Source: Trichobilharzia szidati (taxonomy: Eukaryota; Platyhelminthes; Trematoda; Strigeidida; Schistosomatidae). Taken from it: a DNA stretch of 64,000 nt. This document shows, in pieces, positions 1 to 12,700 of this stretch (the first letter of the stretch is position 1; the number at the start of each line of letters is the position of its first letter). The notes below the pieces were generated by a model. The model had not been told where the DNA came from and did not search any database. It was given only the letters and a program-made list of their open reading frames with translations. Both the position numbers and the translations under genes were made by a program. The stretch spans positions 38,202,804-38,266,803 of the forward strand of contig OX235277.1 in assembly GCA_944472155.2 (NCBI GenBank), given 5' to 3'.

Positions 1-800
1 AGCCTCTCCTGAGGAAGTCCTACTCACTGCCTTCACGTGGCGGAGGTGTTCTTCACCAAAATGAGAGGGCGAAAGCGGATACCCGGCGCTCTTCACCGGG
101 TTGACTGTCCATTGGATGACAGTCTAGGGGAGATGGCTAAACCCTGATTCCAAACCTCCAACGACTGGCGTATGAAGCTCACTGGAGCTCACCGGTAGAC
201 GTATGGACAAAGGACTTGTTGGATGTCCTGGATGTCTGGCCCCATTCAAAAAGGCGTATGAAACGAACTCCGGTCACCGGCTGCCAATGGATAGTGGACT
301 CCCTACTCCACTCCTACTGCCTTGTAGGTCACACTTGGTTGTGTAAAGGCTAGAGCTGCACTCTCAAACAAAAGGCCGAGCGATTCTGGGGACATCACTC
401 GTACCAAATTCCCATGAAACTTCATGAACTCTCGTGCGTCGTCGTTGCTACAACATCAACCAAATTCCAGTACTGGTCCGACAACGTCGCGCCTTCGGTG
501 GTTTGGCCATGCTCTGACCCGACCAGATGACGATCTGCTCAAATCAGTTCTAAATCCCTCGCCATTACCATCTTGGCGATGTCGCAGGGGTGGACAGCTG
601 AAAACATGGCTTGGTACAGTCAAGGCTGATATGGAGTGCCTGGGGCTACAAACCGTCTACGGACTCTGTCTGTGGAACAAGAATTGGATAACCCTGTCGC
701 AAGACCTTGCATCAGATCGCCGCACCTGGGCAGCGATGATTCGAGATGTTCATGAAGCCGGCTCATCCTCCCGTAGGAGATAGCCGAAGTAAAGTAAAGT
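1..800 (+). mobile_element. Non-LTR retroelement derivative, 5' part off window
   Basis: The first 432 bases match the copy at 24061-24675 almost base for base. From about 424 an open region to 783 resembles the C-terminal tail of a schistosome non-LTR reverse transcriptase, with the pattern LRWFGHALTRP, then GGQLKTW, then DRRTWAAMIRDV. The element ends in an (AGTAA)n-like tail at 781-810. The upstream untranslated-type sequence joins directly to the RT tail, so the RT core is missing. This is an internally deleted copy, truncated by the window start. The clade is uncertain. It lies in the Argonaute C-terminal intron, in the opposite orientation to the gene. Confidence 0.65.
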
Positions 801-949
801 AAAAGTAAGAAGCAGTTACAATCAATCAACGAACCTACCCATTTATAACAAACACTCAAACAATCACCCTGGGAGAAATATAGAAAGAAATAAAGAAAGA
901 AGGAAAAAACAAAAAAGCAGAACTCCAGTTAGTTAGTTAGTTAACTAAC

Positions 950-1233
950 CTATTATCATCCCATAATACATGATAATGACTAGGTCTTGAAGTCCCCTGA
1001 ATTCCAGCATGACTGCACAGATAAAAGTCGAATTCTGTTGGATGTGTAATGACCTGATCGACAGTTGTTCCAGCCGGTATATTACCAGATTTACCCATTT
1101 GATCTTTTTTATCAGCACAAAACAGGCGTGTATGATGACGCTTTTGAACAACAATAAATGTTATGCCAGGTTGATAGCCTAATTCCAGTTTAACGCATGC
1201 TTCACGTATAGCACGCAGTTCATGATTTAAAAC
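950..1233 (-). CDS. AGO1: Argonaute exon 11 (PIWI)
   Basis: It encodes [20 protein letters not shown], then [39 protein letters not shown] and [20 protein letters not shown]. It ends two bases into an Arg codon, at donor AG|gttagt. The next exon (FSSDELQ-type, with the catalytic His) is not in the window; 1-949 contains no matching sequence on the minus strand. Confidence 0.95.
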
Positions 1234-4200
1234 CTATATACAAATAAAAGAAGAAAAATGTTATAATGAATGTAGACAGGGAATTCTACATTTCATACAT
1301 AACAACAATAGAGAATAATGATAATAAGTAGAAGACAAATCAATGATAATCCTAAATGACTTTAAAAATTTAAAAATTAAAACATGACTGACTAGTATTC
1401 ATGATAATTATATAATCAAATTTCTGATTTCTTAAGTATTTGAATTAAATCAACTTCACTTTTGGCCTATGAACTCTTCCGAAGGATTGATTGTGTTTAG
1501 GGTGTTGGCTAGCAGCAGAATCCTAGACGGTGGTATCGTCTCATCTGGGATTCATCAGCTGGATGCAACTGCTTTCCAATGACTGAAAGCGGTCCAATGG
1601 ATAACGCTTTGGAATTTCAGGCGATGGTTAATGGGTTCAATTCTTCAATGGGAACACTGTCGAGCTCTCTGGAGAGCAGGTTATACTGATAGCTGACAAA
1701 CCCAAAACATGGAGGAATGTGCCATCAAGGATGCTGCTGCCAGCTACTACCTTCAAAGAAGGATACATGAAGACTAATATTTTTTGGGATTATTATATTT
1801 TTCAAATAATCAGATGATGACACTGTGTGGCAGTATATAATTGCATATTATCTTTCATTTATTGGATATATCACCACACAGTTAAATTATTATATTATTA
1901 TTATTCCCTTGGGTTCCTAGTGGAACATAGGGCTTCAACTACACGTCTCCACTTGCTTCTGTCTTCTGCCGTACTTTTCACCTGCATCCATTTTAGTCCA
2001 TACTGTTTCAGCTCCTCTTCACACGATCTCCTCCATGTCACACTTGGACGTCCCACTCGCCACTTCCGTTTCGCCTTGCACTCAAGGGCCTGACAAGCGA
2101 TGTCACCCAGTGGCCTCCTCAGCAAGTGTCCAATCCATCTCCACTTTCTCCTGCATATTTGTTGGGCGATTGGTTCTTGTTTTCTTTCTTCCCATAGTTT
2201 CTTGTTGGTGATTCTTTCCGGCCATCTGATCTTCAGTATAGAGCCAGCGAAGACAGTTGTTGATAAACGTCTGCAACCTGTTGGAAGTATTCTTTGTGAC
2301 CCGCCAAGTTTCTTATCCATATGTATAGAAGAACTGACTGACTTGACGTTTGTATTGAAAATCCGAATTTTGTTGCTGATGCTGAGTGACGAAGATTTCC
2401 AGATTGGTTTCAGGTTGATGAATGTGTTTCTCGCCTTCCCGATTCTCGATTTGACATCCTCGTCCGTTCCTCCTGTAGTTGAGACAATGCTCTCTAGATA
2501 AGTGAATGTAGTAACCTCCTTCAAATCCCTCCCGTTGATGGTGATTGGCGGTGGATGTTGCTGCTGTTGTTGGTTGTGGTTGGTTATTTCCATAACCTCC
2601 CACACAGTTAAACCCTATTTATTATTTACTGAATGACCAACGTTACGAACAAAATTTATCATTTCGGATTTCGGTTCATCCCATTTTTCTGTTAGTAAAA
2701 ATAGGATTAGTGAAATGTTAAAGTAATAGAGTAACAAACTGAATAGTACCAAAATAAAATCCAAGGCCGAAAATACGACATCAAGGAGAAATTTTGAAAC
2801 TCAGTAGTTATTACCCTGATAAACTACTCAGGAAATCGTAAAAATAAAATTGATAATAACAATAAGGAGTCTAAATCATCATCATCATCATCAGTAGCAC
2901 TTCCATACAAAGAAGAGACTTCGTAAGCGAGTTCCAGTGGTTTATTTGTCTACGAGCTCGCTAACCCTATATAACCAGAAGGTCTTGGGTTTGAACCTCT
3001 GCGGTGGGTGCGTACTGATGAAGAGTCCCAAGAGCTAGGCTGACGAAACAGCTGTCCACAGAGATAAAAATGATTTTGATTCATGAATACAACTCATATC
3101 GTAAAAAAGAAAACTCAATTTCATTTATGTAATATGAAGGAGTGTGATTAATCTCTCTTGTTCTTATTGTGTGTTGCACTTTCGTATTGATTTACTCCAC
3201 TTCGATTGCATAATTCATTATTTTATTATTAGATTCATAGTTAATTAATTATATAATCCCTTGAAGTGAGTACTATTCGATATTTGCTTTTTTAGCTTAA
3301 ATTATTATCTACGCTCTCGATAACTTTTTAAACATTCGACTTAATAAAATAAGCTTGTTGAACACACTTTTAGGTGTTTAGTTTCTTTCATCAGTTTTCA
3401 ATACTTTACTTTAACATCGTCTATATACACTGTTGTTTTTTTTATATAACGAATTCACAGATGAATATAATCTATCTTCAAAATATAACTTTGATGGTGT
3501 TTCATGGTGAGGAATCCGTTGCCTCCAGAGCTCTTTGTTACAATTTATCTTAACGGGAAGGCAATAAATTAGGATTTCATCATAAACCTACATTGGTTAG
3601 AGAACCACTGGAAAAGCAGTACGGAGTAGTGGACAACTGTTTCGTCCCAGTTTGGGACTCTTCAGTACTACGCTCCCACTAAGGTTGAAACCCAGGATTT
3701 TCTGGTTACAAGGCTAGCGAGGTCTTAGACCACTAGGCCACTGGGACCCGATCCAATGGCCAGTTGATGAACTTCAACTTTTTCCAATTCATGAAATGGT
3801 GCGTCCACTAGCGAATGTCATCGATAGCGAGTATTTGTCCTCACACCGGACATGCTGTACGCCCACTGGTTACAACTTCCCACTAGAACGCAGGAAATAG
3901 ATTAACTTATTGAATGCGCTTTTCTGTTCCATTTGCACTAATATATATCATCTTGAAAGGAAGTGAATGATTATACTTGCATCGGAATACAAGGCACTCC
4001 CATAAACCACGTAGTACGGAGTCAAGTGTGGGTAGACTTAGGTCTTTTTCTAGTAATGCCTCTCATGTGGACACGCGTTCATAGCTACTGCCAAACAGGT
4101 AAGTCCTATATTCACTGCCTTCATATGCGCCTCGTGTGCTCCTCATAATTCCTGAACAGAGATGAAACACATCTGAACCATTTTATAGCTAAGGCTTCAA

Positions 4201-6659
4201 CGAATTTAACTACACCATCCAAACGTGTTTTATATTATGGATATAAAGGCATTATTAAAATGAACTTTATGACCCGTTTGTGTTGTACACTACAATGGAT
4301 GGCTTTAGACATCTGTTTCCAGGATTGATAATTTAATTAGGTGCTTTTGCCTGTTTATTGGAGCAAATTAGGAATGTGTTCCGAAACTCTGAACAGCAGA
4401 GATCGAGGTGGGTCCTCCCATATTTACGTGTGACCACACACAGATGCATATTGCTAAACACTAACGTCCGAGTGCTGAAAAGGTTTACACAACCACATAA
4501 ATTTCATTCCCTCCATTAAAAATCAGCTGAGAGGGTCTTACAGGACAGTATGAATCTCGTCTTCTCTATGAAAAATGAGTTAAGCTGCATAGTAAGTTCT
4601 GTTGGGTATCAGCCATATTGAGTCTTTATTTAGTGATCAGACTTTGGTAACACTGTATAAACATCCTTTTCAGGAGCTGACCGGATTGATGGAGCCCTGT
4701 ACACATATGTTGAATACGTTTGAACAAGCACTTAACTGACACCTTTAAATGCTGGAGTGCCACAGAAAAGCTGACAATTTAGATACTATCCCATCAACGT
4801 GGGCTGCCTGTAAACAGATAGTCTTATTGACCCATTCTGTCGGCAAGTTATGAGTACACCTAAAAATGGAAAGCCATTGTTGTTCTCTTCTTTTTCTTCT
4901 CATATTAAACATTCTGATCCATATTGATTAAAGAATTGTGATCCTTTAGCCTCTCCTGTCCTTTATATGCATATACGTATGTGATCAGAATGTCCGAAAT
5001 TGAGTAGCGCAAATACACATTAAACACACATTTCCAATAAATTAACATCCCCTGATAGTTTGAATTCTTGTTAACCAAAAAAGAAGGTAACCTTCCATTT
5101 ACACAAAAAACGGGAAACAAAACACCCAAGCTTACATTCAAAAATTGTCCTTCACCAACACCATCTCTATAATAAATAATCCGTGTTGGTTTGAAACGTG
5201 TAGCTCGATAGAACTGCAATAACAAATCTCTAACCATTGGATACAAATCGTGTATAATCTCTTGACGATGTGATTGGACACGAACAGTTGCAGAATACCG
5301 ACTTGGATGTGCATCCATACTGGCGACAACAGCAGCAATACTCGGTTTTGTTTTATCACCAGCTGGAGGATGTGTAACATCCGCACCGAGAAAGATGACT
5401 GGTTCACGAAATACTGCGGGTCGAACACTTGGTACAATAATAGAATTGATACCGCCTAATTTTACATTGATTTTCAAGCAAAGGTTGGACAATGTTTGTG
5501 GTGATGTTTTATTCACATTTTTCGATTGAACACATTGTGTTGCAAGACCGAACATTATGTCGCCGACACGTTTGACTTCAGCTGTCATAGGCATAACAAA
5601 ATATGAAATAAATTAGATTTTAGTCGAATAGAATGATAAAATGATGCATTAAACATGTCATCAATTAATATTATTATTCCCTCTGGTTTCGATTGAAACA
5701 CAGCGCCTCGTTAGCATATTTCCACTCTATTTTGTTCTCTGCGGTCGTCTTTAGCTGGCTCCACGACTGCCCATAAACTATCATCTTTCCAACACACAAT
5801 CTCTTTCCTCCTCTCCCCTCCCGGCGGATGCCCAACTCATCGTCTCCCATTCATATGGCATTCGAGGGTCTAAACTGCGCGTGATATCACTCAACGGTCT
5901 CCCAAAAGTGTGTCCAAGTCATCTACATTTTCTACTACACATTAGTTGGGCGATAGGTCCTTGGTTGGTTTCGATATATTAACCAGCTTGTTAATACTCT
6001 GGTCGACAGGCACTTGGACTCATGTGAAAAATGGGTCAAATCCATTCTATCTAACTCACACCACCCTCTTCATTCACAACTCTCCCCTTGTATCTCATTA
6101 GGCAGGAGGCCAGAAGTCTATATAGAAAACTATATGCTCGCACTAGCAAGTACAAAAACTCAACCATGCCCTACTTAACTCGTGTTCTGTGTGATAAAGA
6201 AAACATTAGGCGTGACACCTATAACTTATTAAATAGTCAGTAGAACAACTGGACTTTGTCTTTCCAGCTCATATCATTTATAGGTACAACGTTTTCTTTC
6301 TTTCTTTCCCTTTTTTTGTTATGTGCTTTTTTGTTGCTCTCTTCCTTACAAACTCTGCTTAAAACATTCTTCTTCGTTCTTTCACACTCTGTTTATCTCG
6401 ACCTTTTCGTTACCGCTTACACCAGTAAATATGATAGCACCTACTTTTCTAACACCTTCAAACATTCTGTTCACTTTTGGCTTTGCTGCTACCGATATGC
6501 TAATATGTTGCTGTCAAAACTAACTGAGACTACTCATAATCTATGTGGAATTTTATTTTTATTGTTAATGTACAAACTGGATGCAATACTGTAGTAAAAA
6601 TGCTGAGAATTCCATTCTGTATCACAAGTACTGTTTTGGAATAAAGCATATTATTATTA

Positions 6660-6705
<46 letters not shown>

Positions 6706-9700
6706 ATATACATCTAACGCATGCTATCCCACTGATTATTTTCTTATACAGTTCAAAAAAGGCAAAGGCAATAGGTTTATGATGGTATAATGTGGAACAA
6801 AGAACAGCTTTACTGGTAATAATGAAATACAGGTCAGAGAAGAATTACTGTGATGTGTTGATTTATGTTTTCTCGATGTGAACAGCATTCATATGGACAA
6901 GTTTATTTTTTTACATATTTCTTCTGCTCTTTAGAATTTCTGTGGTGATTTAATTGATTTTACGCGTTGGGGAGGGAAAGGGAGGAGTTACTAGCCCTAG
7001 CCTTCATCCTTTTCCTCCGGGCATAGGAGCGACTAATGAGCTAGGCGAAGTTCAAAGTCAGTCAGGATCGGAAAAGCGACACAAATCTTCATTAATCTGA
7101 AATAAGTGTGAGAATTTGCATCACTGAAAGCATTTCCAACAGAACAGTCACCTTCGCCCCCCCCCTCCAACCCGATACTGAAAATCAACTGGTCAGAAAA
7201 AATAAGCAACAAGACACTCTAGCAATACAGGCAACGAACCAACAACCTATCACCCAACAAATATGCAAAGGGGAATGGAGATGGATAGGAAATACGCTGA
7301 GGGAGGCCGTGTTGAGAGACACATCACACCCAAGTTGGGTCCTCGCGTGAACCCGAATATGAAACTACTAGTTGGATGTGCATCCAAGAGTGACAAGGAG
7401 GATACTGTGTAAAGAGGAGGTGAAAGCTTACAGGGCATCATGGAGCCAGCTAAAGAGGACTACAGAGAATGTAGTGAAGTGGAGATGTCCTGCTGACGCG
7501 CTATGTACACCACCACTCGGAACTACTCAACGGAATAATATCATTAATCATAATCCCTAAAAGATATCTATATGAAATCTTTCCCATTTTATCCTTTTCC
7601 TTGATTGTATTAAACTATACTGTCCAGATCGACCAATACACATTGCAGCATAAAACGCAACACACAGAGTAAGTGGAAAAATCGTAGAATGGATGTTCAG
7701 ATTAATAAATACAAACAATAACTTCAGAAGGACATAGTTTAACGAAAGATCAGTTACAATGTTCACAATTTTTAAGCGTTCCTTCACGAGGAGCTGATTA
7801 ATTTCAGGATTGCCCACAAACTCACTTTATTTAGACAATTACTGAAAACCAGGAAGTACTGGACACCTGTTTCTCGCCTGTTTGAGACTCTTAAGTAGTA
7901 CTGTAACAGCAGACGACAAGAGACTTGGTCAAGGAATGTTTATTTGGAATTTGGTATCGTTATGTATAGGGGAATTAAGTACACTTTATCTCCAAATAGT
8001 GTTGTGCTACTTCTGCCGTTCCTTCGTACTGTCTTTCTTTGTCTTCTTCATGTGTCTCCCATGCTTTACCGCAACGCTGAATCATTCACTCTCATTGACA
8101 TCAAATCTATCTCTTGGCTAATTGATATTTTTATGCCGATGAACGTATATTTGCATACTACTGATAAATCTTATCAGTAGCACATGCCACACACTTATGA
8201 TCCCAACAGGAATTGAATCTAGGACTTTCAGGTTACGAGGCGAACTCGTTGGTCATTCTCAGACAATGAGAACAAAATCCAATGGTCGATTCACGACATA
8301 GAAGCGCCACCGCCAATCAATTTTAATGAATACAACAATCCAATCTCCAATTAAGTAATGTATTTCTCGGGTTCTATAAGGTGTAATCCATCTAGGCACA
8401 CCTTACTTATTCTTAAACTAATTCTATTCTCCCCGCCTTCCTTGTCTAAGTAAATGAAGACTAGGATGTATGTAACACATTTTATTCGGTGAACACGTAC
8501 AATTAACTATACGCAGACTAACTTGCCTACCACCCACTTAGCAGTACTTAATTCTGTAGTTTCATCGCCATACGTCGAATTCGAAGAGTGAAAAGCTATA
8601 GCCCCTTCTGTGCCGCTCCTCTACTATGCCTTAATTTGACAGCCATAGAGTAGGGTAAAATTGGACTGGTTTCCCTCGAGTGATAACTCCTCAATGATAT
8701 CACGTGTACGCCAGTAACAAGAATCGCACTTTTCAAAATCCAACTGAGATTTAGTCATTGACCACCTTCACTACCTTCATTAAGACTAATGCTGAAGCTT
8801 TTTTTTCAAATAAGTGAAGTAAGTAGTCAACGTAATCGAGCATTTCATTTCCTGTCTTATTGTTAGGAAACAGTGATTATGATATTAGATGGTTGGAGGC
8901 AATCAGCAGGAAGCCTTGGACCTAGATTTCGTGCTAGTTGGCACTCATCAGCAAGGCGTAACCGCAACCTTGGAGGAACTCATGTCGCTTCTGAGACTCA
9001 GTCACAGACGTTACCGCTGAGCACGAAACGTAGGTCTAAGGCTTCCCTGTGGCCGATTGCCTCCAACCATATATTTTTTTAATTTTTTTTATTTTTGATT
9101 ACAGCTTGATGCCACACCGTATTTTCAGTACAAGTATGGAATTTTCAGCATGGATATCGGTAGCCCAAATTTTGCAGGCCGACCATAGACATCAGGTGTG
9201 CATCGGCAGGGGATCGAACCCCGGACCATGTGCATGGTCGGCGAGAGTCCTAACCACTGTGCCACCGACACACACATCAAATCAATGTACACCATGATGA
9301 CGAGCTACCTAGAATGGTGGCCACATTGCAAACCTGACTGATAGAATTCAGTCGGTACCAAAGAAAGGACTAGACACACCACAATAGTTACTACTGTCAA
9401 ATCAGACAGTGATTATACTGTCCGCACACACACACACAACTCCACCATTAAAAATTAAGGTAAAATGACAAGGATGATGATAGTAATAATAATAATAAAA
9501 CAGAATAGAGAACGAACCATAAACAGGTGTTTTTCCTGGCAGTACAACTACAATCAACTGTAGGCCAGCATGTGTATTCTTCAAGTAACGAAACATTGGT
9601 TCCACTTGATCTTGACCAGTAGCATATTTACAAAAGCATGGTTGGCCTAGAATAGGCATACCAGCATCGTTGGAAATTTTTTGCAGTTGTAAGGTAAACA

Positions 9701-12700
9701 TCCTAGACAGATGGAAACAAAAGAAAGAAAAATGATATATATAAAATCATCTTAAGAATTTTTTAGAAATTTTTCATTGCTTGCCCTATTTTCAGTGGAA
9801 CATAGGGCTCCAAATGTTCAGTGGCCGTGGTGCACTACGTCTACGAGGTGGAGCTGTTGGCTTCATACCCAAATCTTCCCTCTTTTTCGGACTTACTACT
9901 GGGTTAAACTAGGTTCAGGAGTACACACAGACCGGGAATCGAAACCCGGGTCTTCCATGTGGCTGGTGAGTATTGCAGTATTGAACCACAGACAGACGTA
10001 TCTTAGAAGACGGTGTTCTTTACATGACTGAAGAAAGGGTGAATTCAAACTTATGGCACTTACAAACAGACGGTTACACATGTTGGTCTTTCTACACCAT
10101 CTGGAAAACCCTGATTACACACCTGCAATGGTGTACATGAGCGTGACGGGGTGGCCGAGTGGTTAAGGCGATGGACTGCTAATCCATTGGGGTTTCCCCG
10201 CACAGGTTCGAATCCCATCCCCGTCGGCTGGATTTGTGTGCGTCGGTGGCACAGCGGTTAAGACTGTCGCCGACCATGCATATGGTCCGGGGTTCGATCC
10301 CCTGACGACGCACACCCGATATCAATCGCCGGCCTGCTAAATTTGGGCTACCGATATCACATGCTGAAAATTCCATACTTGTATCAAAACTACGGTGTGG
10401 AATCAAGCTATAATCAAAAAACAATTCAAAAAAAGGATATATACAAAATTATTGTTAGGGATGTTTGATTTGCAAAAACAAGTCAAAATGCATCACACAA
10501 CTTGTTTATTATTATTCTATACTACTTCAAAATTTATTGTGCGGGTTTATTTTTTATGCCTTGTATTTTAAACGACTAAGTCACACACATTTCTGATTTG
10601 ATCCAGTTGAAGTAAACCCCCAATCATCGTTAGCAGAGATAATATGGTTCAATAGCTTGAAACACTCGGTCATCAAAAACCCATGGATTTCAGATTTTGA
10701 ATCCTTTCCATCTAATTCAATTAGATATCACTACTGGATAGGATCACAAACTTTTAGGGTGCGTGTATACCACATGGTCCAACACTTGAGATAACAGGTA
10801 TCACGTTCTATATCTGCCTTCCTGGAATCGTTAAGTTGAGAGCAGTGGCAGAAGGAAGTATCATTTGTCTGCTAGTGCATTCAGTTTTAGTGTTTAAATT
10901 TGTGTTATGTTGTAATGCGTAACAAAAATATGCAGAACAGAAATGGCTAACTGACATCGAACCCCGAAACTGAACGAATTATAGATCCCGACTTTGATAG
11001 AAACTGAGTATCAGGATAGGACACCACTACAAACAACCTGATACAGGCCAAGGGTCAGTAGACTTCGGTCTGACTCTCAAAATGCTTTCATGTGGACACC
11101 CGTTCATAGCCCCCCCCCCTGCCAGCCATCTAATTCCTATTCACTGACTCAACGTGGATACGGTGTTCTTTACATGACTGAAGAAAGGGTGAATTCGAAA
11201 GGATCGAATAGTGTACGAAGATGTTTTAGAGAAAGCACTTCGTGATATTGCTCCACAAACCTTTGCAACAGAGACTTCAAGACAAAGGCTCAGAGTGGCC
11301 CTTTTTTAGGAAAACCACCTGCTTCAGTCTGGTCGGCTACACAGCATCCCGAGTCTCGCACAACCTAAGAGATTTTGAACAGCCCATCTCTTGGTGGCCA
11401 TAATGTATCAAGTTTCTGTTTTAATAAAGAAATAATAAATTAGGATCAGATGATAATGAAGATCCAAGGAATGTGAACAAGACCTTCAGGTTTCGGGATT
11501 CAGTTCGCTCGTCAGTATCAACTACCATTCTAGTATTTTGATGTAGCTGTGATCTCTGAGCCCTTACTAGGTGACATCTCCAGTGCATACACTTCAATTT
11601 GATGAAGTGGGCTTTTAGATTTCTCCCCAAGGAAAGCACAAAGAAAATCGGTCTACCATATATAAAGGACAGTTCAGAAATCATGGCAAGACTCTTCAAA
11701 GCTTTGGGGATTGATGCCGCACACAAACCAACAAAATCACTTCACTCAGCTGACTCTGTATCAAACAAAAGACTCAACAGCGAAAGAAGATAAAACCAAC
11801 ATCACCTACAAAACAAATTGCGACAACAGCGAAAAACACTACATTGGTCAAAGTGGACGCTCCTCTCTTCGTCTTCACATCCATGAACATAAACTAGCCG
11901 TCAAAAGACATGACATCCACTCCCTCATATCGCCTCACTGCCTACAGACAACCACGGACATCAATTCGACTGGGACAACGTTCAAATATTAGACAGAGGA
12001 AACACCAAGAATGCTAGAGAATTTTTAGAAGCTTGGTGTTCCAGTGCATTGCCAATCAATAGGCATATTGACATTGATAAAATTAACCAATCGATAAGAA
12101 GGAAATCTCATACACACACACACACACAAATGGTCAAAACTTCACGTCAAGGAAACAATCAGTGCCAATACAATTAGCCTAGAGGGCGTAAGAACACACA
12201 AAAACAACCAATCACGACTCTGTTCAATGTCACCACCAGGAGAGATGACTGATAAACTCGTGGAGGAGAAATCTAAAAGCTCACTTCATCAAACTAAAGT
12301 GTAAGCGCCGAATAGGGCAATGAAAGCTTCGCAAATAAACTATCCAACTCAGAGATCACAACTACATCGAAATCATCCACCTGAGCTACAAATCGTCTCC
12401 ATTATACCATTTCAGTAATAAATCATATACAAACTGTGCACAATTCGAGTCCGCTAACACATATCTGGCTGAAAATTCAAAATCAGGGTGCAACCGAATG
12501 ACTTGCATTAAAAATTCATGGAACCATAGCGCCTTGTAACATGATGTACTCAAACCACTACTAGTGAAAAATTACTCCCCTAAAGAAAAATAACACAAGT
12601 ATAAAACTGCTTCACAGTAACTTAAACGTTGTATAGAATAACCCACCTGAGTGATTCTTCACGAACAATACGCTGTGGTGCAAAACAAGCAATCGCCCAA

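Noticed and set aside
4905..5135. C-terminal extension of the open frame after GEGQFLN in Argonaute exon 10
   Set aside because: The conserved sequence stops exactly at a gtaagc donor, and the next exon continues in phase at 1233; the rest is intron read-through.
6581..6790. Open frame with poly-isoleucine
   Set aside because: It is produced by translating the (ATT)n microsatellite.
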